Under the pieces are notes generated by a model. It saw only the letters and a list, made by a program, of their open reading frames with translations, searched no databases and was not told where the DNA came from. Below are positions 1 through 5,608 of a stretch of DNA of 9,869 bases, one piece after another. Position 1 is the stretch's first letter, and the number at the start of each line of letters is the position of its first letter. The position numbers and the translations under genes are program-made. Source of the DNA: Synechococcaceae bacterium WB8_1B_136 (GTDB lineage Bacteria > Cyanobacteriota > Cyanobacteriia > PCC-6307 > Cyanobiaceae); contig RGNC01000069.1 in the NCBI GenBank assembly GCA_010029175.1, forward strand, positions 1 to 9,869, in the 5' to 3' direction.

Positions 1-507
1 GACAACCGTCGGGGCCAGGAGCGCGATTCCGAGTGGCAGGAGCGCGTGGTTCAGATCCGCCGGGTCTCCAAGACCGTGAAGGGCGGCAAGAAGATGAGCT
101 TCCGGGCCATCGTTGTCGTCGGCAACGAAAAGGGCCAGGTGGGCGTGGGCGTCGGCAAGGCCGGCGATGTGATCGGCGCCGTTCGCAAGGGCGTGGCTGA
201 TGGCAAGAAGCACCTGGTGAAGGTGCCGCTCACCCGCCACTCCTCCATCCCCACCCAGGGCAACGGCCGTGACGGCGCCGCCAGCGTGCTGATCCGTCCC
301 GCCGCCCCCGGTACCGGTGTGATCGCGGGTGGCTCGATCCGCACGGTGCTTGAGCTCGCCGGCATCAAAAACGTGCTGGCCAAGCGGCTCGGCTCCAAGA
401 CCCCCCTCAACAACGCCCGTGCCGCCATGGATGCCCTGGCCGGCCTGCGCACCCACAAGGAGACCGCCAAGGAGCGGGGCATCTCCCTCGAGCAGATCTA
501 CTCCTGA
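1..507 (+). CDS. rpsE: 30S ribosomal protein S5 (5' end outside window)
   Basis: S5 is a small-subunit protein near the mRNA entry and decoding region, important for translational accuracy. The frame is open from base 1 (reading DNRRGQERDSEWQERVVQ), so the gene begins upstream. The GTG at 46 lies inside this frame and is not the start, since the Arg/Gly/Gln-rich stretch before it is typical of the cyanobacterial S5 N-terminal extension. 168 residues are visible. They include the N-terminal RNA-binding domain (VVQIRRVSKTVKGGKK onward, with the glycine-rich loop GNEKGQVGVGVGKAGDV) and the C-terminal half with RPAAPGTGVIAGGSIRTVLE. It is followed after only 8 bases by rplO, so the two are surely co-transcribed. 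rpmD (L30), which sits between them in many bacteria, is absent, as in cyanobacteria generally. Confidence 0.97.
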   Translation, partial: DNRRGQERDSEWQERVVQIRRVSKTVKGGKKMSFRAIVVVGNEKGQVGVGVGKAGDVIGAVRKGVADGKKHLVKVPLTRHSSIPTQGNGRDGAASVLIRPAAPGTGVIAGGSIRTVLELAGIKNVLAKRLGSKTPLNNARAAMDALAGLRTHKETAKERGISLEQIYS

Positions 508-515
508 GGCCCGCC

Positions 516-968
516 ATGACGTCGCTCAATCTCCAGTCCCTCAAGCCCCAGACCGGGGCCCGTCGCCGCAAGCTCCGCAAGGGCCGCGGCATCGCCGCCG
601 GCCAGGGCGCCAGCTGTGGCTTCGGCATGCGGGGTCAGAAGTCCCGCTCGGGTCGTCCGACCCGTCCGGGCTTTGAAGGGGGCCAGATGCCTCTCTACCG
701 CCGGGTGCCCAAGCTCAAGCACTTCACCCTGATCAACCCCAAGAACTACACCGTTCTGAATGTGGGCAAGCTCGCCGACCTCAAGGCCGGCAGCACCGTC
801 AACATCGACACCCTGGTGAAGGATGGTCTGGTCACCAGCCCCAAGCACCCCCTCAAGGTGCTCGGCAACGGTGAACTGAGCGTGAAGCTCACGGTGCAGG
901 CCGCCGCTTTCACCGCCAGCGCCCGCGCCAAGATCGAAGCCGCAGGCGGCACCTGCGAAGAGATCTGA
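516..968 (+). CDS. rplO: 50S ribosomal protein L15
   Basis: L15 is a 23S rRNA-binding protein of the large subunit that takes part in late assembly. The 150-residue length is normal for the family. The N-terminal half carries the basic, glycine-rich RNA-binding extension (RRRKLRKGRGIAAGQGAS, then GMRGQKSRSG). The globular C-terminal domain ends in ASARAKIEAAGGTCEEI, matching the usual L15 ending. The ATG at 516 starts the conserved MTSLNLQSLKPQ N-terminus and lies 8 bases after rpsE; no Shine-Dalgarno is visible in so short a gap, so translation probably depends on coupling to rpsE. It is followed by a U-tract hairpin before secY, so it appears to be the last gene of a highly expressed ribosomal block. 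Confidence 0.97.
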   Translation: MTSLNLQSLKPQTGARRRKLRKGRGIAAGQGASCGFGMRGQKSRSGRPTRPGFEGGQMPLYRRVPKLKHFTLINPKNYTVLNVGKLADLKAGSTVNIDTLVKDGLVTSPKHPLKVLGNGELSVKLTVQAAAFTASARAKIEAAGGTCEEI

Positions 969-994
969 GCCTCGGCTTGATCTCCCCACCAAGC

Positions 995-1049
995 GACCCA
1001 TTAGGGTCAGAACCGTCTGCGTGAGCCTCCAGCTCAGCAGGCGGTTTTT
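995..1049 (+). terminator. Tandem hairpins with U-tract: attenuator/terminator between rplO and secY
   Basis: There are two consecutive hairpins. A small one pairs GACCC (995-999) with GGGTC (1004-1008) around ATTA. The second pairs AACCGTCTGC (1011-1020) with GCAGGCGGTT (1037-1046), with one T-G wobble. It continues through TGAGC (1022-1026) with GCTCA (1032-1036), skipping one bulged G, to a 5-base loop. TTTTT (1045-1049) follows at once. This is the form of a strong intrinsic terminator, yet it lies in the middle of the operon, 15 bases before the secY ATG. Partial termination is the likely role. Confidence 0.8.
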
Positions 1050-1064
1050 GTTTGCCTGCCCGCC

Positions 1065-2381
1065 ATGCTCGTCAGCCGGGGTCGCAACCCCAGTGCCGGA
1101 GAAATCGTCAGCCAGCTGATCCAGGCCAAGGATCTGCGCAATCGGGTGCTGATCACCATCGGCCTGCTGCTGCTGGTGCGGCTCGGGATCTACATCCCCG
1201 TGCCGGGGATCGATCGGGAGGCCTTCCAGGGTTTCCTGGCCCGGGGCGGTCAGCTGATCGGCTTCCTCGACATCTTCACCGGCGGCGGCATCTCCACCCT
1301 CGGGGTGTTCGGCTTGGGCATCCTGCCCTTCATCAACGCCTCGATCATCCTGCAGCTGCTCACCTCTGCCCTGCCGCAGCTGGAGGATCTGCAGAAGAAC
1401 GAGGGTGAGGCCGGCCGCCGCAAGATTGCCCAGTACACCCGCTATGTGGCCCTGGGCTGGGGCATCCTCCAGAGCGTGGTGTTCGCCCTGATCCTGCGGC
1501 CCTATGCCACCGCCGGCACCCCCGATCTGGTGTTCGTGATCCAGACCGCCGTGGCCCTGGTGACCGGTTCGATGGTGGTGATGTGGATCAGCGAGGTGAT
1601 CACCGAGCGGGGCATCGGCCAGGGCGCCTCCCTGGTGATCTACCTGAACATCGTGGCCACCCTGCCCCGGGCGCTCGGCTCCACGATCGAACTGGCCCAG
1701 AGCGGTGATCGCAGCACCGTGGGCGGCATCGTGCTGCTGGTGCTGGTGTTCCTGCTCACGATCGTCGGCATCGTGTGCGTGGAGGAGGGCAACCGCCGCA
1801 TCCCGATCGTGAGCGCCAAGCGCCAGGTGGGGGGCGTCAGCCTGTCGTCGCGCCAGAGCTACCTGCCGCTCAAGCTCAATGCCGGTGGCGTGATGCCGAT
1901 CATCTTCGCCTCGGCGGTGGTGTTTCTGCCCCTCACCATCGCCAACATGACCAAATCCACCTGGTTGATTCAGGTGGCCGCCTACCTCAGCCCCAACAGC
2001 GGCACCCCCTGGGTGTATGCCCTGCTGTTCTTCACCCTGATCATCGGCTTCTCCTTCTTCTACGCCTCGCTCACGGTGAACCCGGTCGACGTGGCCACCA
2101 ACCTCAAGCGCTCGGGTGTGGCCATTCCCGGCGTGCGGCCGGGCTCTGCCACCGCTACCTACCTGGGCAACGTGCAGAACCGGCTCACCCTGTTGGGGGC
2201 CCTGTTCCTCGGCGCCGTGGCGATCATCCCCTCGGCGGTGGAATCCGCCACCCAGGTGAAGACCTTCCAGGGCCTGGGGGCCACCAGCCTGCTGATCCTG
2301 GTGGGCGTCGCCATCCAGACCGCCAAGCAGCTGCAGACCGCTGTGATCTCCCAGCGATACGAGGGCATGGTGCGGCAGTGA
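1065..2381 (+). CDS. secY: Preprotein translocase channel subunit SecY
   Basis: SecY forms the protein-conducting channel of the SecYEG translocon in the plasma membrane and, in cyanobacteria, also the thylakoid membrane. The protein is 438 residues, normal for the family, with the expected succession of about ten hydrophobic segments. Recognisable family motifs include LGIYIPVPGID in the first periplasmic region, GILPFINASIILQLL in TM2, LQKNEGEAGRRKIAQYTRY in the following cytoplasmic loop, ITERGIGQGASLVIY and NRLTLLGALFLGAVAIIPS. The conserved ending is VISQRYEG. The ATG at 1065 gives MLVSRGRNPSAGEIVSQL, the usual picocyanobacterial start. There is no Shine-Dalgarno; the leader is pyrimidine-rich. 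A terminator-like hairpin lies just upstream, so secY is probably expressed below the ribosomal genes. Confidence 0.98.
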   Translation: MLVSRGRNPSAGEIVSQLIQAKDLRNRVLITIGLLLLVRLGIYIPVPGIDREAFQGFLARGGQLIGFLDIFTGGGISTLGVFGLGILPFINASIILQLLTSALPQLEDLQKNEGEAGRRKIAQYTRYVALGWGILQSVVFALILRPYATAGTPDLVFVIQTAVALVTGSMVVMWISEVITERGIGQGASLVIYLNIVATLPRALGSTIELAQSGDRSTVGGIVLLVLVFLLTIVGIVCVEEGNRRIPIVSAKRQVGGVSLSSRQSYLPLKLNAGGVMPIIFASAVVFLPLTIANMTKSTWLIQVAAYLSPNSGTPWVYALLFFTLIIGFSFFYASLTVNPVDVATNLKRSGVAIPGVRPGSATATYLGNVQNRLTLLGALFLGAVAIIPSAVESATQVKTFQGLGATSLLILVGVAIQTAKQLQTAVISQRYEGMVRQ

Positions 2382-2451
2382 TGCCGGCCTGATTCCGCAG
2401 CTCCATCCCCTCCTCCCGCCTTCCCTTCTGTCCCACGTCGCTCCCGCTGCC

Positions 2452-3012
2452 ATGAAGCAACGCCTTCTCTTCCTCGGTCCCCCCGGTGCCGGCAAGGGCA
2501 CCCAGGCCCAGCGCCTGGCGGAGCAGCAGGGCCTGCTGCACCTCTCCACCGGCGATCTGTTGCGGGCGGAGGTGGCTGCCGGCACCCCCCTGGGCCAGGA
2601 AGCCGAGGCGGTGATGGCCCGCGGTGAGCTGGTGAGCGATGCCCTGGTGCTGGCCATCGTGCGCAGCCGCCTCGAGCAGCAGGCTGCCGCCGGCGGCGGT
2701 GGTTGGCTGCTGGATGGCTTCCCCCGCAACGTGACCCAGGCCGATGCCCTGGCCCATCTCCTCGATGAGTTGGGCCAGCAGATCGAGCAGGTGGTGTTGA
2801 TGGAGCTCGACGACGCCGTGCTGATCGAACGGCTCCTGGCCCGTGGTCGCGCCGATGACAACGAGCAGGTGATCCGCCATCGCCTGGAGGTGTATCGCCA
2901 GCAGACCGCTCCGCTGATCGCCTACTACCAGGACCGTGGCCTGCTGGCCCCGGTGGAGGCCTCCGGCACGGTGGAGGCCATTGGCCAGCGGATCCTCACC
3001 TTGCTCGGTTGA
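2452..3012 (+). CDS. adk: Adenylate kinase, short form
   Basis: Adenylate kinase catalyses ATP + AMP = 2 ADP in the cytoplasm and balances the adenylate pool. The 186 residues include the P-loop GPPGAGKGT (9-17), the AMP-binding STGDLLR (32-38), DGFPRN (88-93) and the arginine-containing RHRLEVYRQQT (142-152). The LID is reduced to a short loop around GRADDN (132-137), so this is the short form lacking the zinc-binding lid of about 27 extra residues. The ATG at 2452 lies 70 bases after secY in a very pyrimidine-rich stretch without a Shine-Dalgarno. The secY-adk order is the standard spc-operon arrangement. map and infA, which often follow adk, are absent: only 46 bases separate adk from rpmJ. 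Confidence 0.97.
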   Translation: MKQRLLFLGPPGAGKGTQAQRLAEQQGLLHLSTGDLLRAEVAAGTPLGQEAEAVMARGELVSDALVLAIVRSRLEQQAAAGGGGWLLDGFPRNVTQADALAHLLDELGQQIEQVVLMELDDAVLIERLLARGRADDNEQVIRHRLEVYRQQTAPLIAYYQDRGLLAPVEASGTVEAIGQRILTLLG

Positions 3013-3043
3013 CCCGTGTGGTAAGTTCGTCGTTTGGAAATTT

Positions 3044-3049
3044 GGAGAG
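3044..3049 (+). promoter_or_regulatory. Shine-Dalgarno sequence of rpmJ
   Basis: GGAGAG lies 9 bases before the ATG at 3059. It is the only convincing Shine-Dalgarno I see in the window and supports 3059 as a real or recently real translation start, although the gene behind it seems damaged. Confidence 0.65.
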
Positions 3050-3058
3050 ACCGCTCCC

Positions 3059-3124
3059 ATGAAGGTGCGTGCCTCGGTCAAGAAAATGTGCGACAAGTGC
3101 CGGGTGATTCGTCGCCACGGCCGG
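3059..3124 (+). pseudogene. rpmJ: L36 gene, 5' part only, open in frame into rpsM
   Basis: L36 is a roughly 37-residue zinc-ribbon protein of the large subunit. Residues 1-22 are perfectly typical (MKVRASVKKMCDKCRVIRRH, then GR) and hold the first two zinc ligands, C11 and C14. The usual remainder, of the kind VMVIC-NPKHKQRQG with ligands C27 and H32, is not present in any frame. Instead the frame continues as AAEPCPRPTAGHLPTLPS and onward, with no stop before rpsM. It reaches the S13 start at 3218 in phase, so an L36-S13 protein of 174 residues is possible. By chance or descent, the new tail has Cys at 27 and Pro at 30, with His at 34 instead of 32. A 3' deletion is the simplest explanation; a divergent but working L36, a real fusion or an assembly error remain possible. 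The range given is the conserved part only. Confidence 0.7.
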
Positions 3125-3217
3125 GCGGCTGAGCCTTGCCCACGGCCCACAGCGGGCCACCTCCCAACTCTGCCCAGCCCCGTCTGGGCTCCCCTGCTCA
3201 ACCGAACCTTTTTCTCT

Positions 3218-3583
3218 GTGGCACGGATTGCCGGCGTCGATATTCCTCGCGACAAGAGGATCGAGATCGCTCTGACCTATGTGTACGGGATCGGCCTGAC
3301 CACGGCCAAGAAGATCCTCTCCAAGACCGGTGTCAACCCTGACACCCGGGTCAAGGACCTGGATGATGCCGATGTGCAGAAGCTGCGCGGCGCCGCCGAG
3401 AGCTACACGCTCGAGGGCGATCTGCGCCGTCAGGAGGGCATGGCCCTCAAGCGCCTGCAGGACATCGGCTGTGTCCGCGGTCGTCGCCACCGCGCCGGCC
3501 TGCCCGTGCGCGGCCAGCGCACCCGCACCAACGCCCGCACCCGTCGCGGCGCCCGCAAGACCGTGGCCGGCAAGAAGAAGTAA
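3218..3583 (+). CDS. rpsM: 30S ribosomal protein S13
   Basis: S13 sits in the head of the small subunit, contacts the P-site tRNA and forms intersubunit bridges with L5. From the GTG at 3218 the protein is 121 residues, the usual length. It begins ARIAGVDIPRDKRIEIALTY after the initiator, contains the helix-two-turns-helix region YGIGLTTAKKIL, and ends in the basic signature GLPVRGQRTRTNARTRRG followed by a Lys-rich tail. GTG at 3218 is chosen because it starts exactly at the conserved N-terminus. The same frame is open upstream to the rpmJ ATG at 3059, so an N-terminally extended product fused to the L36 fragment could also be made. There is no Shine-Dalgarno before 3218, only a U-rich stretch (CTTTTTCTCT). 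Confidence 0.95.
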   Translation: MARIAGVDIPRDKRIEIALTYVYGIGLTTAKKILSKTGVNPDTRVKDLDDADVQKLRGAAESYTLEGDLRRQEGMALKRLQDIGCVRGRRHRAGLPVRGQRTRTNARTRRGARKTVAGKKK

Positions 3584-3748
3584 GGCGGGTTCCCCGCGCT
3601 TCTCAGCCCCTCTGTCCAGCCTGCTTCGGCACCGCCCTGCCGACTGGATCTCTTTCAAGGCCTTCCCGGCTTTCCAGAGAACCGGCGTCACCAGGGCGCA
3701 TCAGTTTCCGTTCCCCGATCACCTCCCTGCACCAGCAGGGCCTTCCCC
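3584..3748 (+). promoter_or_regulatory. rpsM-rpsK spacer with candidate RNA stems
   Basis: This 165-base gap is long compared with its neighbours and holds no gene that I can see. Visible stems are: GCGGG (3585-3589) with CCCGC (3593-3597); a longer one pairing 3644-3653 with 3676-3685 (nine pairs, one T-G wobble, and an A-A mismatch); and CCCTGC (3725-3730) with GCAGGG (3735-3740) around ACCA, ending 8 bases before the rpsK ATG. The last covers the place a ribosome binding site would occupy. None has a U-tract, so translational control is more likely than termination. No convincing promoter is seen. Confidence 0.35.
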
Positions 3749-4141
3749 ATGGCCAAGCCTGCCAAGAAATCCGGCGCCAAGAAAACGAAGCGCAATGTGC
3801 CCAACGGAGTGGCACACATCCAGAGCACCTTCAACAACACGATCGTGTCGATCACCGACACGACCGGTGAGGTGATCTCCTGGAGCTCCGCTGGCGCCAG
3901 CGGTTTCAAGGGGGCCCGCAAGGGCACGCCCTTCGCTGCTCAGACCGCGGCTGAGGCTGCCGCCCGCCGTGCCCTGGAGCAGGGCATGCGCCAGATCGAG
4001 GTGTTGGTGCGTGGCCCCGGCTCCGGCCGTGAAACCGCCATCCGCGCCCTCCAGGTGGCCGGTCTGGAAATCACCTTGATCCGCGACGTCACCCCCCTGC
4101 CCCACAACGGCTGCCGTCGTTCCAAGCGTCGCCGGGTCTGA
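3749..4141 (+). CDS. rpsK: 30S ribosomal protein S11
   Basis: S11 is a platform protein of the small subunit, near the mRNA exit and the E site. The 130-residue length is normal. The basic N-terminus (MAKPAKKSGAKKTKRNV) is followed by the core motifs GVAHIQSTFNNTIVSITD and SSAGASGFKGARKGTPFAAQ. The highly conserved ending includes VRGPGSGRETAIRAL and RDVTPLPHNGCRRSKRRRV. The ATG at 3749 fits the family start. It follows rpsM after a long structured spacer and precedes rpoA. rpsD (S4), which lies between rpsK and rpoA in enterobacteria and is the autoregulator of that operon, is absent here, as in other cyanobacteria, so control by S4 in the E. coli manner is not expected. Confidence 0.97.
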   Translation: MAKPAKKSGAKKTKRNVPNGVAHIQSTFNNTIVSITDTTGEVISWSSAGASGFKGARKGTPFAAQTAAEAAARRALEQGMRQIEVLVRGPGSGRETAIRALQVAGLEITLIRDVTPLPHNGCRRSKRRRV

Positions 4142-4195
4142 TCCGAGGCCTTGCTTAGCCCCAGGGGCTACTCCATCCCTTCTGAGCTTCAGACC

Positions 4196-5134
4196 GTGCT
4201 GCAGTACCAGATCGATCGGGTTGAACACCAGGTCGCCGACGACCGCTCCCAAACCGGAGTGTTCGTCATTGGCCCCCTTGAGCGGGGTCAAGCCATCACC
4301 CTTGGCAACTCCCTGCGCCGCGTGCTGATGGGTGCCCTCGAGGGCAGCGCCATCACCGCCGTGCGCATCGCCGGTGTGAACCACGAATACGCCACGGTTC
4401 CCGGCGTTCGCGAAGACGTGCTCGACATCCTGCTCAACTGCAAGGAAGTGAGCGTGAGCAGCCGCAGCCGCGAGCTGGAGATCGGCCGGCTGGTGGTCAA
4501 TGGTCCCGCCACGGTGACCGCCTCCGATCTCCAGTTCTCCTCCCAAGTGCAGGTGATCGACGGCGATCGCCCCATCGCCACCGTTGCCGATGGTCACAGT
4601 CTGGAGCTGGAGGTCCACGTGGAGCGTGGCGTGGGCTATAGGCCCGTGGATCGCCACGCCGAAGACGCCAGCTCCATTGATCTGCTGCAGATCGACGCCG
4701 TGTTCATGCCTGTGCGCCGGGTGAACTACAGCGTGGATGAAACGGCCGTGGGTGAAGGCGGCTCCATCCGCGAGCGCCTGCGCCTCGAGATCCAGACCGA
4801 CGGCTCCGTCACCCCCGACGACGCTATGGCCCAGGCGGCCAACCAGCTGATCGCCCTGTTCCAGCCGCTGGCCAGCCTCACCATGGTGGATGAGCCGGGC
4901 CTGGAGCCCGAGCCCTCCGCGGAGGCCCAGATCCCCCTGGAGGAGCTCAACCTCTCGGTGCGCGCCTACAACTGCCTCAAGCGGGCCCAGGTCAATTCCG
5001 TGTCCGACCTGATGGGCTTCAGCTACGAAGATCTGCTGGAGATCAAGAACTTCGGCTCCAAGTCTGCCGATGAGGTGATCGAGGCCCTCGAGCGCATCGG
5101 TATCTCCCTGCCCCAGAGCCGCACCAGCGCCTGA
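4196..5134 (+). CDS. rpoA: RNA polymerase alpha subunit
   Basis: The alpha subunit dimer nucleates RNA polymerase assembly and its C-terminal domain contacts UP elements and activators. The protein is 312 residues from the GTG at 4196. The N-terminal domain includes GPLERGQAITLGNSLRRVLM (LGNSLRR at 36-42) and VPGVREDVLDILLNCKE. An acidic, proline-containing linker (EEPGLEPEPSAEAQIPLEE-like) leads to the C-terminal domain LNLSVRAYNCLKRAQVNSV, where R256 aligns with the DNA-contacting R265 of E. coli, then LLEIKNFGSKSADEVIEAL. The GTG at 4196 begins the usual picocyanobacterial N-terminus LQYQIDRVEHQV. An in-frame TTG at 4151 would add 15 residues but is less likely. rpoA lies between rpsK and rplQ, as in most bacteria. 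Confidence 0.96.
   Translation: MLQYQIDRVEHQVADDRSQTGVFVIGPLERGQAITLGNSLRRVLMGALEGSAITAVRIAGVNHEYATVPGVREDVLDILLNCKEVSVSSRSRELEIGRLVVNGPATVTASDLQFSSQVQVIDGDRPIATVADGHSLELEVHVERGVGYRPVDRHAEDASSIDLLQIDAVFMPVRRVNYSVDETAVGEGGSIRERLRLEIQTDGSVTPDDAMAQAANQLIALFQPLASLTMVDEPGLEPEPSAEAQIPLEELNLSVRAYNCLKRAQVNSVSDLMGFSYEDLLEIKNFGSKSADEVIEALERIGISLPQSRTSA
4563..4570. repeat. HIP1 palindrome GCGATCGC
   Basis: This is a copy of the Highly Iterated Palindrome, over-represented in many cyanobacterial genomes, inside rpoA and flanked as GGCGATCGCC. It supports a cyanobacterial origin. Confidence 0.85.
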
Positions 5135-5186
5135 TCCAGGCCGATCCTGCGAGCGATTCATCCCTGCTTCCCTCCCCTGAACCGTC

Positions 5187-5537
5187 ATGCGCCACCAGTG
5201 CCGAGTCCCCCAGTTGGGACGCCCCGCCGACCAACGCAAAGCCATGCTGCGGGCCCTCACCACGCAGCTGATCCGCGAAGGTCGCCTCACCACCACCAAG
5301 GCCCGCGCCAAGGCCCTCCGCGATGAGGCCGAGCGGATGATCTCCCTCGCCAAGGACGGCAGCCTGGCCGCCCGTCGCCGCGCCATCGGCTACATCTACG
5401 ACAAGCAGCTGGTGCACGCCCTGTTCGACAAGGCCCAGGAGCGCTACGGCGATCGCAACGGTGGTTACACCCGCATCATTCGCACCGTGCCCCGCCGGGG
5501 CGACAACGCCGAGATGGCGATCATCGAGCTGGTCTGA
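5187..5537 (+). CDS. rplQ: 50S ribosomal protein L17
   Basis: L17 binds 23S rRNA near the exit tunnel of the large subunit. The protein is 116 residues, the short bacterial form. The signature runs from MRHQCRVPQLGRPADQRKAM (the counterpart of MRHRKAGRKLNRTSSHRKAM) through LRALTTQLIREGRLTTTKARAK. The C-terminal part RYGDRNGGYTRIIRTVPRRG ends in the conserved NAEMAIIELV. The ATG at 5187 lies 52 bases after rpoA, behind a pyrimidine-rich stretch without a Shine-Dalgarno. This is the last gene before a strong U-tract hairpin, so it probably closes the main ribosomal transcription unit. Confidence 0.97.
   Translation: MRHQCRVPQLGRPADQRKAMLRALTTQLIREGRLTTTKARAKALRDEAERMISLAKDGSLAARRRAIGYIYDKQLVHALFDKAQERYGDRNGGYTRIIRTVPRRGDNAEMAIIELV
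5449..5456. repeat. HIP1 palindrome GCGATCGC
   Basis: Second copy of the cyanobacterial HIP1 octamer, within the 3' part of rplQ. Confidence 0.85.
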
Positions 5538-5573
5538 GCTCGCACGCTGCCCCCCGGGCGGTCCCCCTGTGTC

Positions 5574-5607
5574 GCCGTGGTGGGTGCCCGTCCGCCGCGG
5601 CTTTTTT
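5574..5607 (+). terminator. Intrinsic terminator between rplQ and truA
   Basis: GCCGTGG (5574-5580) pairs with CCGCGGC (5595-5601). The stem continues inward through T5581-G5594, GG-CC, G-T and T-G pairs, making about 12 pairs with some wobbles around a GCCC loop. Six T (5602-5607) follow. The U-tract ends one base before the truA ATG at 5609, so a terminated transcript would stop just short of truA, and a read-through transcript would hold the truA initiation region next to the stem. Confidence 0.85.
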
Positions 5608-5608
5608 C

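Noticed and set aside
46..507. GTG at 46 as the start of rpsE
   Set aside because: The frame is open from base 1 and the residues before 46 match the usual S5 N-terminal extension, so the gene is cut by the window edge.
498..2861. Antisense open frame of 787 codons across rplO, secY and adk
   Set aside because: It lies opposite three certain genes, its translation is low-complexity (rich in Gly, His, Gln and Asp) and resembles no family. Long antisense frames are common in G+C-rich coding DNA.
3009..3027. TTGACC and TAAGTT after adk as a promoter for rpmJ
   Set aside because: The two boxes are only 7 bases apart, far short of the 16-18 needed, and the first overlaps the adk stop codon.
4151..4195. 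TTG at 4151 as the start of rpoA
   Set aside because: The GTG at 4196 starts exactly at the conserved LQYQIDR N-terminus; the extra 15 residues do not look like RpoA.
3719..5386. Antisense open frame of 555 codons across rpsK, rpoA and rplQ
   Set aside because: Same reason: the shadow of well-identified genes, with a repetitive His/Gly/Ala-rich translation and no recognisable domain.
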